64,000 nucleotides of DNA, taken from IMG/VR virus record IMGVR_UViG_3300044641_004856, positions 28,875-92,874 of that record, one strand, 5' to 3'. Positions 57,712 through 64,000 of the stretch are shown here, piece after piece. Origin of the DNA: a virus. Each line of letters starts with the position of its first letter. Position 1 is the stretch's first letter. The notes beneath the pieces were generated by a model. It saw only the letters and a program-made list of their open reading frames with translations. It made no database searches and was not told the origin of the DNA. The position numbers and the translations under genes are program-made.

Positions 57712-57728
57712 TTTTTTTGTTGCGGATT
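57712..57728 (-). repeat. CCGCAACAAAAAA leader repeat, copy A
   Basis: Plus-strand TTTTTTTGTTGCGGATT; on the minus strand AATCCGCAACAAAAAAA lies 17 bases before the DUF6011-like ATG. Similar strings stand before the genes starting at 59571 and 61667. Confidence 0.5.
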
Positions 57729-57731
57729 GGG

Positions 57732-57887
57732 TTATGGATAGAGCAAGTCTTTGCAGAACGAACTCATCTGTTCAACAGGAACTTTGCATTCAGCAGGGGT
57801 AGTTGCATTGAATGCCCAAGCGATAAAGCATAAGAAGATTGCTAACACGACCAACCTTCTTATTCGGTATTTAGTTTGCATTCGCAT
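57732..57887 (-). CDS. Small membrane/secreted protein, 51 aa
   Basis: ATG 57887 with AAGGAGGAAGCAC at the right spacing. Basic N-terminus (MRMQTKYRIRR), a hydrophobic helix (LVVLAIFLCFIAWAF), then a short tail with two cysteines (ECKVPVEQMSSFCKDLLYP). It could be a membrane-anchored or exported peptide with one disulphide. No family. Confidence 0.6.
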   Translation of the reverse strand: MRMQTKYRIRRLVVLAIFLCFIAWAFNATTPAECKVPVEQMSSFCKDLLYP

Positions 57888-58038
57888 GTGCTTCCTCCTT
57901 TGATTGAATTGATACAGGCGTTGCCATGTTCTTGAATCGAATTGCAATTTCTTTTGCTTTTGGGTATTGACTTGCAATTAAAGATTGAAGAACAATACTT
58001 AGTTCTTCATCATTGACTGAAAGAATGTGTAGTGTCAC
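57871..58038 (-). CDS. Small protein, 55 aa
   Basis: GTG 58038 overlaps the upstream stop (GTGA), with GGAGGCAAACTG ahead. Helical: DEELSIVLQSLIASQYPKAK then EIAIRFKNMATP. Its end contains the ribosome site of the next gene (KEEAHANAN). I have seen comparable helical peptides in other actinophages, function unknown. Confidence 0.6.
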   Translation of the reverse strand: MTLHILSVNDEELSIVLQSLIASQYPKAKEIAIRFKNMATPVSIQSKEEAHANAN

Positions 58039-58250
58039 CAGTTTGCCTCCACTTCTTCTATCTTCTCTTCATGTTGAGTTTGGATAAACAAAGGAACAAG
58101 AGTGTCATGAATAAACGCTTCTCCTTTAAACCATTCTGTGTGAGTTCCATACTCTGCACCAAACCATGTGCGTGCAGAGTAATCACCAAACGTCCATTCG
58201 TATTTAACTTCTGTTACTTCTGCTACTGATACTTCTTTTGTATTAGCCAT
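58035..58250 (-). CDS. Small acidic aromatic protein, 71 aa
   Basis: GAAGGAGTAACAATCT before ATG. Beta-rich: VTEVKYEWTFGDYSARTWFG and EYGTHTEWFKGEAFIHDTLV, with an acidic end (HEEKIEEVEANW). No family recognised. It ends in -EANW, encoded by the ribosome site of the next gene. Confidence 0.55.
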   Translation of the reverse strand: MANTKEVSVAEVTEVKYEWTFGDYSARTWFGAEYGTHTEWFKGEAFIHDTLVPLFIQTQHEEKIEEVEANW

Positions 58251-58256
58251 AGATTG

Positions 58257-58490
58257 TTACTCCTTCTCATCTAGTTGGGTTGATAGTTCATGTGCGATTT
58301 GCTCTTGAATTAATTGGTCTGCTTCATCATCATCAACGAATGCAAGTGCCTGTTGCCATACTTTGTCTGTCACTTCTGAATCAAACTTATCTTCAAACTC
58401 TTCTTTAGAGAAGAAGAGAACGTAGATTGAATCTGTATCTTTGAAGTTGTCATTGAGATTTACTTTCAGGTCTTTAACTGTAGTTATCAT
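58257..58490 (-). CDS. Paralogue family member D, 77 aa
   Basis: GAGGAGGAATAA before ATG. TTVKDLKVNLNDNFKDTDSI then YVLFFSKEEFEDK and VTDKVWQQALAFVDDDEADQ follow the family layout (helix, DTDSIYV strand, loop, KVW helix). Ends EKE before TAA, again holding the next ribosome site. Function unknown. Confidence 0.6.
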   Translation of the reverse strand: MITTVKDLKVNLNDNFKDTDSIYVLFFSKEEFEDKFDSEVTDKVWQQALAFVDDDEADQLIQEQIAHELSTQLDEKE

Positions 58491-58715
58491 TTATTCCTCC
58501 TCAGTCGCTGTTACTTCTAGTAATTGAATTGCTGTGCCTACTGCAGACCACACGATTGCGTTGCGTAGATAAAGTTCCAAGTAACGTGTGAAGTCTTCTG
58601 TGTTGATTATCTTCTTTAAGGTTTGCACCTGTCTCTCATTCCAATTAATACGAATTGAAAGAGAGACAGGCGCAGTTAAAGAAGTTTTAGATTTACTCTT
58701 TCCAGAGTTTTTCAT
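58491..58715 (-). CDS. Small basic protein, 74 aa
   Basis: Three starts are possible (58733, 58730, 58715); I choose 58715, which has GAAGAG at a suitable distance. Basic N-terminus (KNSGKSKSKTSL), then a strand (VSLSIRINWNERQVQTLKKI) and a long helix (DFTRYLELYLRNAIVWSAVG). It resembles a ribbon-helix-helix-type small protein, though weakly. Ends in EEE, the next ribosome site. Confidence 0.5.
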   Translation of the reverse strand: MKNSGKSKSKTSLTAPVSLSIRINWNERQVQTLKKIINTEDFTRYLELYLRNAIVWSAVGTAIQLLEVTATEEE

Positions 58716-58974
58716 CGTGCTCTTCTTCATCAACTAAGTGTTGCAAAGTTTCAACAACAGAAGTCTTAGTTGAGTCGTAACGACTAACACCATTTAAGTC
58801 GTTGTAGAAAGTTTCTTTGAGTGCATACCAACCCCACTCGTTACTTGCAAACTTAAAAACAACCCAACGCAAGTCTTCTGATACGTAAACAGAAGAAGAG
58901 TTGTATGCATTGTTTGGCAGAGTTACTGTTGGATACTTACTTGCTTCATACTTCTTTAGAACGATTGTTGACAT
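58693..58974 (-). CDS. Hypothetical protein, 93 aa
   Basis: Starts directly after the previous gene's stop. Beta-rich start (VLKKYEASKYPTVTLPNNAY, SVYVSEDLRWVVFKFASNEW) and an acidic helical end (VVETLQHLVDEEEHDEKLW). No family recognised. It overlaps the next gene by ~23 bases. Confidence 0.5.
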   Translation of the reverse strand: MSTIVLKKYEASKYPTVTLPNNAYNSSSVYVSEDLRWVVFKFASNEWGWYALKETFYNDLNGVSRYDSTKTSVVETLQHLVDEEEHDEKLWKE

Positions 58975-59571
58975 TTATGCCACCTCTTCTTTCTTGTCGT
59001 AGACGAGTTCGATTAAACGTTCCATGTCACGCAAAGTAATACTTACTCTTGCATGACTAGAGTCTGAGTAGTAAGGCACTTCGATGTTTACGTCATCGAA
59101 TAACTTTCCACCCAGTAGTGACTTAATTGTGTTTGGCATAGTTAACTTTGCACGTTCTGCATGTTCTTGAATCTGTTTTTTCTTTGCACGAACGATTGCT
59201 TCTTGTGCTTCTTGTTCTGCACGTAGTCGCTTCTCTTCTGCTTCACGTGCATTCCATACACCTTGAACGATGTCATAGCGTGCAACGATACTTGCAACTC
59301 GTGTGACGTAATAAAACGTCTCACCATTATCGTCTGTAATTGTAAAGAGCAAACCAACTCCCTTTACTTCTTTCTTTGGTGCAGGAGAGAAGTCTGCTTC
59401 TTCTTTTGAAGGGCGAGTATCTTTCCAGTAATACTTATCCTTGGAGACAAGTTTTGCTTTGTAGATGTTGTGCCTCTGCACGTGGTTAAGGTCAACAGCA
59501 TTACGCTTTGTGTATGTGAATGAGTTAAGAATTGCATACTCAACACCTACTTCGAGTTCTGAAAGTTTCAT
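58975..59571 (-). CDS. Hypothetical protein with central coiled coil, 198 aa
   Basis: Residues ~1-95 are alpha/beta (LSELEVGVEYAILNSFTYTK, VGLLFTITDDNGETFYYVTR). Residues ~100-150 form a charged coil (EAEEKRLRAEQEAQEAIVRA). The final part is beta (PYYSDSSHARVSITLRDMER). No family recognised. It is the first small gene after the VWA protein, and its leader holds a CCGCAACAAAAAA repeat. Confidence 0.55.
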   Translation of the reverse strand: MKLSELEVGVEYAILNSFTYTKRNAVDLNHVQRHNIYKAKLVSKDKYYWKDTRPSKEEADFSPAPKKEVKGVGLLFTITDDNGETFYYVTRVASIVARYDIVQGVWNAREAEEKRLRAEQEAQEAIVRAKKKQIQEHAERAKLTMPNTIKSLLGGKLFDDVNIEVPYYSDSSHARVSITLRDMERLIELVYDKKEEVA

Positions 59572-59601
59572 AAGAAGTTACCTACTTTCTTTTGGTTGGT
59601 G

Positions 59602-59617
59602 GATTTTTTGTTGCGGT
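59602..59617 (-). repeat. CCGCAACAAAAAA leader repeat, copy B
   Basis: Plus-strand GATTTTTTGTTGCGGT; minus-strand CCGCAACAAAAAATC lies ~32 bases before the ATG at 59571. The same 15-mer appears at 61683. Confidence 0.5.
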
Positions 59618-59627
59618 GAAAGATTGT

Positions 59628-59657
59628 GCAGGGCAGAGAGGGAAGTCTCTGCCCTGC
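59628..59657. other. Strong 12-bp hairpin after the VWA gene
   Basis: GCAGGGCAGAGA (59628-59639) pairs with TCTCTGCCCTGC (59646-59657) around a 6-base loop. It lies between the VWA gene stop and the next leftward gene. No T-tract follows, so it may be an attenuator or a processing/stability hairpin, not a full terminator. Confidence 0.6.
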
Positions 59658-59690
59658 TAGTTAGTTGGAGAGGCAACTACAACTAACTCC

Positions 59691-61667
59691 TCATTGAGAT
59701 ACCAAACGACGTGCGATTGCAGTTCGCACTAGTGATTGACCAAGAGACAAGATGTCTTTGGCTTCACCAATTCGTTTGATTATCTCAAAGTTATGTCTGC
59801 ACCTTTCTAATCCTTCATTCGAAACTTCATTAGGATAGAGAAGTGCTTGGCAAGTGAGAACACCTGCTTCTTTCATTCTTCTTACAGACTCTTCCGCTTT
59901 ATCTCCGCCCCATGCACCGTCAGTAATCATGAAGAGAATGCGGATTGGCTTGTCTGTAGTAGCAAGAATGTTTTGTGCATTTAAGATTGCAACTTCAGGT
60001 TGTGTTGTTCCACTTGCACCTGAATCTCTTACTGTTGTATCTGCTTTTTCATCTGCAGAATAAAGTAAGTGAGTATGTGAATCAAACGTGTAAACAGTTG
60101 TGCGTGCCTGCACTTTGTCTAAAGAACGTTTGATAGCCCACAAACTTTTGTATGCTTCTTTTGCATTGTGACCTTGCATTGAAGAAGAACGGTCAAGAAG
60201 AATAACTGCTTCGATTGCAGTTACGTCATCGCGACCGCTTTGCCACTTGTTAAACAAAGTGCGAACACTTGCACCTTGCATGTAACGATTGGCATTTAAC
60301 TTTCCACTTCGTTGCTCAGTTAACCATGAAGGGTCGTAGTTTGCTTTGAGTCTTTCTAACTCACGAGCAAACGAACGTTGCACCATTACTAAGTCTGCAG
60401 TTGCAGATACAGAACGGTAATCAGCACGTGATACCGACTCTGCATTAACAGTTCCCATAAGAGGTTTACCAACAACCTGCATTGATAACTTATTTAGATT
60501 ATCCATAAGTTCTTCAGTAACTGATTGGATAATCTCTTCCATGGTGTCTGTAACTTCTTGAGAGTTTGCAGTTTTACTTTTACCACCAGCACCAGCATGA
60601 CGGCTTAAGTTATCTGCTTCATAAGAATCATCAGACTCTGAATCATCATCAGAATCTTCAGCAACAGTTACGTCACCAAAGTCAGAAGAAGAATCGGAAT
60701 CTTCTTTTGAATCTGAATCATCATCTGAATCTAATTCATCATCAGAATCATTACCACCATTACCACCTTTATCGTTTGGGTCTGCAAAGTTATCTGAAGA
60801 AGAGTTAGATTGTGAATCTGAATCTGAATCTGAATCATCATCAGAATCTGAATCATCATCAGAATCAGCAGAAGAAGATTGTGTATCTTCTTTATCTAAT
60901 TCTTTTTCTTGCTTCTCTGCATTCTTACGGTCACGCTCTTGTTCACGCTTTGGTGCAGGACGTGAATCAGAAGACTCATGACCTTGGAATGGTCTCGCTT
61001 CATGACCGTTTGGGTCTGCAAGATTATCGCCCTGAATTAATTCTGCGAATCGTGCAATTAATTCTTTTGCACGTTCTGTATCGTCAGGGAATAACAGCAA
61101 ACGGTATTCATCAATTACTTCACCAAGTGCAACTATGTTTTCTTGTTTTGCATAGTGCTTGCGTGCAAGTTGACGAATCTCAAGAGGCAAGTATCTGCGA
61201 CCGCGTAATAACGGATACGCATTCTCGATTGCTTCAGGAGTATTAAGAATGAATTGTGCAACAGTTGCAGTCAACCAATTAACAGTTGAAGGGAATCTGC
61301 CAACCATAAGTGTTTCGATACGTTGGTCTTCTAACGCATTGAATGCTTTCCAGTAATTGTTTTCAATTACCCATAAGCAGATGTCAGAACCGTTACGTGG
61401 TGTGTAACGAACGTGTGCTAACTCGTGAAAGTCCAAGCCTTGGATTGATAACAAAGTCTCTGTATCAAACTTGTCATTAATCTTTGCTTCGTTGAACCAT
61501 ACGTCGTTAGCACCCGACCAAGCAGGAGCACCGTCAGGTTGATTGACGATGTGCACTTTAATTGGACGAAGTGCAATAACAGAATTAGCACGTTGAAACA
61601 CTTGTGCTAATCGAAGTAATCTATCGCGCTTTTCGTTCTGTTGTTCTTGTGTTGTTAGTTGTTGCAT
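59691..61667 (-). CDS. CobT-like metallopeptidase-VWA protein
   Basis: 658 aa. HELAH (residues 81-85) is an HExxH zinc motif and ALEDQRIE (111-118) supplies the usual third Glu. Residues ~265-355 are an Asp/Ser-rich acidic linker. The C-terminal VWA domain has LDRSSSMQG (DxSxS MIDAS, 491-499). CobT-type cobalt-chelatase subunits and HExxH-VWA proteins share this plan and pair with a MoxR/CobS AAA+ ATPase, which is encoded next door. A chelatase-like or chaperone role is inferred. Leader has a CCGCAACAAAAAA copy. Confidence 0.75.
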   Translation of the reverse strand: MQQLTTQEQQNEKRDRLLRLAQVFQRANSVIALRPIKVHIVNQPDGAPAWSGANDVWFNEAKINDKFDTETLLSIQGLDFHELAHVRYTPRNGSDICLWVIENNYWKAFNALEDQRIETLMVGRFPSTVNWLTATVAQFILNTPEAIENAYPLLRGRRYLPLEIRQLARKHYAKQENIVALGEVIDEYRLLLFPDDTERAKELIARFAELIQGDNLADPNGHEARPFQGHESSDSRPAPKREQERDRKNAEKQEKELDKEDTQSSSADSDDDSDSDDDSDSDSDSQSNSSSDNFADPNDKGGNGGNDSDDELDSDDDSDSKEDSDSSSDFGDVTVAEDSDDDSESDDSYEADNLSRHAGAGGKSKTANSQEVTDTMEEIIQSVTEELMDNLNKLSMQVVGKPLMGTVNAESVSRADYRSVSATADLVMVQRSFARELERLKANYDPSWLTEQRSGKLNANRYMQGASVRTLFNKWQSGRDDVTAIEAVILLDRSSSMQGHNAKEAYKSLWAIKRSLDKVQARTTVYTFDSHTHLLYSADEKADTTVRDSGASGTTQPEVAILNAQNILATTDKPIRILFMITDGAWGGDKAEESVRRMKEAGVLTCQALLYPNEVSNEGLERCRHNFEIIKRIGEAKDILSLGQSLVRTAIARRLVSQ

Positions 61668-61682
61668 GACTGCCTCTCTGTA

Positions 61683-61700
61683 GATTTTTTGTTGCGGATT
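61683..61700 (-). repeat. CCGCAACAAAAAA leader repeat, copy C
   Basis: Plus-strand GATTTTTTGTTGCGGATT; on the minus strand this lies ~16 bases before the VWA gene ATG. It shares its first 15 bases with copy B and the CCGCAACAAAAAA core with copy A. Confidence 0.5.
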
Positions 61701-61730
61701 TTTTTATAAAGAATGTTGCAAGAGTGCAGA

Positions 61731-63131
61731 TTAATTATCTGCACCCTTGTCAACGTTAGGAGTATTGATTGCAACTTCATACTCTTCTGCGATGTTGGTG
61801 CTGTAAGCCTCCAACAACAACTTAACGCTTGAACGCTCTTCTTCGTTGAAGTGATTAACAAAGCAACGAACAGCGAAGTCGAAGTTGTAATTGATTACGT
61901 GATACTGAAAGCCCTTAAGAAGTCTGAGACTGATTGGTGTCTCATACTCTCCACGAACAGACTCTGCACGCATTTGCGTTGCAAGTTCCAGTAACGACTT
62001 TGACTTAATGATTTTCTTTTCAATAGTCGAGTCGTATTCGTAAACTAATTGAGTTGTGAATCTATCTGCAAACGCCTCATTTAATTTACGAGTTCCGCGA
62101 TAACCTGCGTTGTATGCACCGATGATAAGAAGTTCATCATGACCTTGAATAACTTCATTGTCGTTGCCACGCAAAGTAATCTGTCGCAGATTATCAAGTG
62201 CATTGTGCATGTCAGCAGAGCAACCTTCTTTAATGAATGAAAGTTCATCAAGAAGAACAACACCACCGTATTTAAACGCGAGTGCTAACTCACCGTAAAC
62301 AAACTTAAGTGTGCCGTCTGCTTGCGGTTCAAGTTGTCCTTTGTAATCAGAAGGTTCACTTGCAAGGTTCATGCCGATTGCATAGAACGGTAAACCTTTT
62401 GAAGAAGCGAATGCTTTTGCGGAAGTTGTTTTACCAGTTCCAGCATGACCTTCTAACAATACGTTTTGTTTATTAATCAAAGCACGTTCGAAGATGTCAA
62501 ACTCTTTTATACCGTCGAATGTGCGTTGAATGTAGTTCGCAACTTCAGGGTCAGTTGGTGAAGGCACATACTTGTTTTTAATTTCAAGTGGAATGTCATC
62601 ACGAACAGCAACAGTTGCAACAGGAGCAACAGGAGCAGTTTTAATTGGTGCAGAAGCGATGTTGATTTGCTTGTAGTTTGTAGTTGCAGTTTTATCTGCA
62701 CGACCGTCACTACGAAACTTCACAAGCGAATTGATGTCAGTTGCTAAGCAAGTATCAACGTCTGCAACAACGTCACTTAGTAATTGACCAGTAAGTGTTT
62801 TATCGCGTAGTGCGAATTGTTTTGTTAACTTCTGAATCATGTTGAATGCAGAGTTATCAGTAAACACGTCCTTGATGTCAGTTGGTGTAAGTGGTGAAGA
62901 TAGAACAGAACCAACAACTAATTCATTACCAAACTTATTAGTAGTGAATGAATCGTAAGTTGAATCAGTCCATGCGTTTGATACACCACGACCGCCGTTA
63001 GTAACACGTGTCCAAACTTTTACACCGCGTTCGATGTCAGCAACAACTAGTTGTTGTCGAAGATAACCGAGTTCAGTTGTTTGCGATGTAACTAATACTG
63101 CATAACCAGTTGTGATTGTTGTTGTAGTCAT
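61731..63131 (-). CDS. CobS/MoxR-like AAA+ ATPase
   Basis: 466 aa, GAGAGGC before ATG. The N-terminal ~190 residues are not recognised. The AAA+ core: LLEGHAGTGKTTSAKAF (Walker A, ~230-246), GVVLLDELSFI (Walker B), IGAYNAGYRGTRKLNEAFADRF (sensor/Arg region, split here as IGAYNAGYRG and LNEAFADRF). It is the CobS/MoxR family that partners VWA proteins such as the next gene. Phage cobS is known from cyanophages; whether this one serves cobalamin is unproven. Confidence 0.8.
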   Translation of the reverse strand: MTTTTITTGYAVLVTSQTTELGYLRQQLVVADIERGVKVWTRVTNGGRGVSNAWTDSTYDSFTTNKFGNELVVGSVLSSPLTPTDIKDVFTDNSAFNMIQKLTKQFALRDKTLTGQLLSDVVADVDTCLATDINSLVKFRSDGRADKTATTNYKQINIASAPIKTAPVAPVATVAVRDDIPLEIKNKYVPSPTDPEVANYIQRTFDGIKEFDIFERALINKQNVLLEGHAGTGKTTSAKAFASSKGLPFYAIGMNLASEPSDYKGQLEPQADGTLKFVYGELALAFKYGGVVLLDELSFIKEGCSADMHNALDNLRQITLRGNDNEVIQGHDELLIIGAYNAGYRGTRKLNEAFADRFTTQLVYEYDSTIEKKIIKSKSLLELATQMRAESVRGEYETPISLRLLKGFQYHVINYNFDFAVRCFVNHFNEEERSSVKLLLEAYSTNIAEEYEVAINTPNVDKGADN

Positions 63132-63134
63132 TTA

Positions 63135-63308
63135 TTAGTTTGCCTCTCTGTAGTGATTGATTGCGATTTGTAGTTCAGTTACTGCCTCTTCTAAAAGAAG
63201 ATTGTTCAAACGTATTTTGCGAATTGAATTACGTTTTGTATAACTGCGTTCGATTAGTTCGTCAGCAGTTAGGTATTTATCTTTTGTATCTTTGTATGTC
63301 TTAGCCAT
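63135..63308 (-). CDS. Small protein at operon start, 57 aa
   Basis: ATG 63308 behind AAGGGAAGTC. Charged, helical: YKDTKDKYLTADELIERSYT and KIRLNNLLLEEAVTELQIAI. It ends four bases before the AAA+ gene ATG and carries that gene's ribosome site in EAN codons (GAGGCAAAC). The first gene after the control region; no family. Confidence 0.65.
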   Translation of the reverse strand: MAKTYKDTKDKYLTADELIERSYTKRNSIRKIRLNNLLLEEAVTELQIAINHYREAN

Positions 63309-64000
63309 GACTTCCCTTTCATAGTGTGTAGTTCGATTAACTACACAAGGCGTATGACTAACAACGTGAAGTAGTTAGTCACACACCTTGCGTATTTAAT
63401 TTTGGAATGTAAGTAGAATAAATAAGATTGCAAGTAACCGTTTGAGTTTGTCGCACTAGGCGTAGTTACTAATTATTTATTGTGCAGATTAAGTGCACAC
63501 TTAAAGTCGTTAGCAATAGTTGCGATGTTGTAGAACCAACTATGTAAAAGTTTTGCTGTATGAATTATTTACTGAATCTAAAGAAGTTCGTTTGATTATG
63601 TAATCACGTAACTTGATTGATTGATTGTAAAAAAATAAATAATTACTTTTACTCTCTCACCACGACTAAGACCCTCGGGCTAACGACTTGACGTAATTAT
63701 TGCATGAGGGGTAGCCCACCTGCAAATCGGGGTAAAAGCGGTGTGTCCTGAGCGTAAACGCCAGCCCTCCCCATAGGTATTACTCCCCCTTGGCGAATAA
63801 ATTGTTAAAAAATTACGGGGCAACCAGAATGTTATTAATCGTATTAATTGTTAAAGAAGAATAGATAAATAAAGTAAACAAGTATTACTCCTGCTTGACG
63901 ATTATTTTGTAAAGAATGTAAGTAGTTATTAATACACGTCAAGTAATACTGCTACACACTCGGTTGCTCGGCAGGGACTATTTCGTGCGTCAATTTTAAA
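63309..64000 (-). promoter_or_regulatory. Gene-free control region of the leftward operon
   Basis: About 690 bases with no convincing gene on either strand. It holds an inverted repeat GTGTAGTT/AACTACAC (63326-63346), a second GACTAAC/GTTAGTC with flanking CAAGG/CCTTG (63345-63390), two copies of GTATTACTCC (63777, 63882) with a reverse GTATTACT (63942-63949), and TTGACG on the plus strand near 63688 and 63894 and on the minus strand near 63938 and 63991. A locally GC-rich stretch (~63655-63790) may fold. Promoters and operators are likely, a replication origin possible. Confidence 0.55.

Noticed and set aside
52000-59600. High frequency of TAAAGAAG/CTTCTTTA as a regulatory repeat
   Set aside because: Most copies fall in the same codon phase and encode TKE, SKE or LKE in Lys/Glu-rich proteins, so amino-acid composition explains them.
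60620-60870. Asp/Ser codon repeat as a microsatellite or CRISPR-like array
   Set aside because: It is in frame throughout and forms the acidic linker typical of CobT-like VWA proteins.
60566-61246. Plus-strand open frames rich in His/Gln/Leu opposite the VWA gene
   Set aside because: They mirror the Asp/Ser repeat and adjacent coding of the minus-strand gene; composition is an artefact.
63655-63790. Possible tRNA or cobalamin riboswitch in the GC-richer stretch
   Set aside because: No cloverleaf arms with a TTCGA-type loop and no B12-box sequence were found; only short stems fold.

Overview
This window is a fragment of the genome of a contractile-tailed (myovirus-type) phage, probably temperate, that infects a low-GC actinobacterium. 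The tail type follows from a sheath, tube, tape measure and complete baseplate set. The temperate lifestyle follows from a tyrosine integrase with a neighbouring excisionase-like gene, and from Leu at the 762-equivalent position of its DNA polymerase. The actinobacterial host is inferred from a WhiB-type protein, a cysteine motif in the integrase that is common in actinobacterial proteins, and the family profile of the small genes. The sequence is AT-rich by eye, which would suit freshwater (acI / Nanopelagicales-like) or marine actinobacteria, but the host is not directly shown. Terminase, portal and major capsid genes are absent and presumably lie left of base 1. I saw no tRNA, rRNA, CRISPR array or insertion sequence.

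Layout. 1-20.7 kb, rightward: the late structural operon. It begins with the end of a glycosyltransferase/TPR gene, then connector- and fibre-type proteins, five tiny basic proteins, a terminator near 3.09 kb, and the tail: neck/terminator proteins, sheath, tube, tail chaperone with a likely +1 frameshift extension, tape measure with two peptidoglycan hydrolase domains, and baseplate proteins (LysM-like, hub, gp25, J, V, gpI-like), plus several fibre/receptor-binding proteins. One fibre carries an extraordinary 26-cysteine insertion. 20.7-36.5 kb, rightward: replication and recombination (initiator, DnaC-like loader, DnaB-like helicase, DnaG-like primase, SNF2 helicase, putative SSB, PolA, RecA, PD-(D/E)XK nucleases, RuvC-like resolvase) with WhiB and zinc-ribbon proteins between. 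36.6-47.1 kb, rightward: SpoVS, metallophosphoesterase, a long block of unrecognised basic or zinc-ribbon proteins, a nucleotidyltransferase-like protein, a degenerate HAD protein and a TGT/DpdA-like TIM-barrel candidate. 47.2-49.3 kb: adenosylcobalamin-dependent (class II) ribonucleotide reductase.

49.3-63.3 kb, leftward: convergent with the right-going genes. Reading in the transcription direction from the right end: a 57-aa gene, a CobS/MoxR-like AAA+ ATPase, a CobT-like metallopeptidase-VWA protein, about twenty-two small, mostly acidic proteins in tightly coupled tandem (including a family of four paralogues), an excisionase-like protein, the integrase, a membrane-anchored lysozyme-like protein and two small basic proteins. 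The final ~0.7 kb (63.31-64.0 kb) has no gene and holds inverted repeats, repeated octamers and clustered TTGACG hexamers, so it is the likely control region for the leftward operon.

How the genes fit together: the replication genes form a near-complete replisome; the B12-dependent reductase supplies dNTPs, and the CobS/CobT-like pair could support its cofactor or act as an unrelated MoxR-VWA chaperone. The most notable unexplained items are the cysteine-rich fibre insertion, the frameshift site, the TGT-like protein, the CobS/CobT-like pair and the cassette-like array of small leftward genes.
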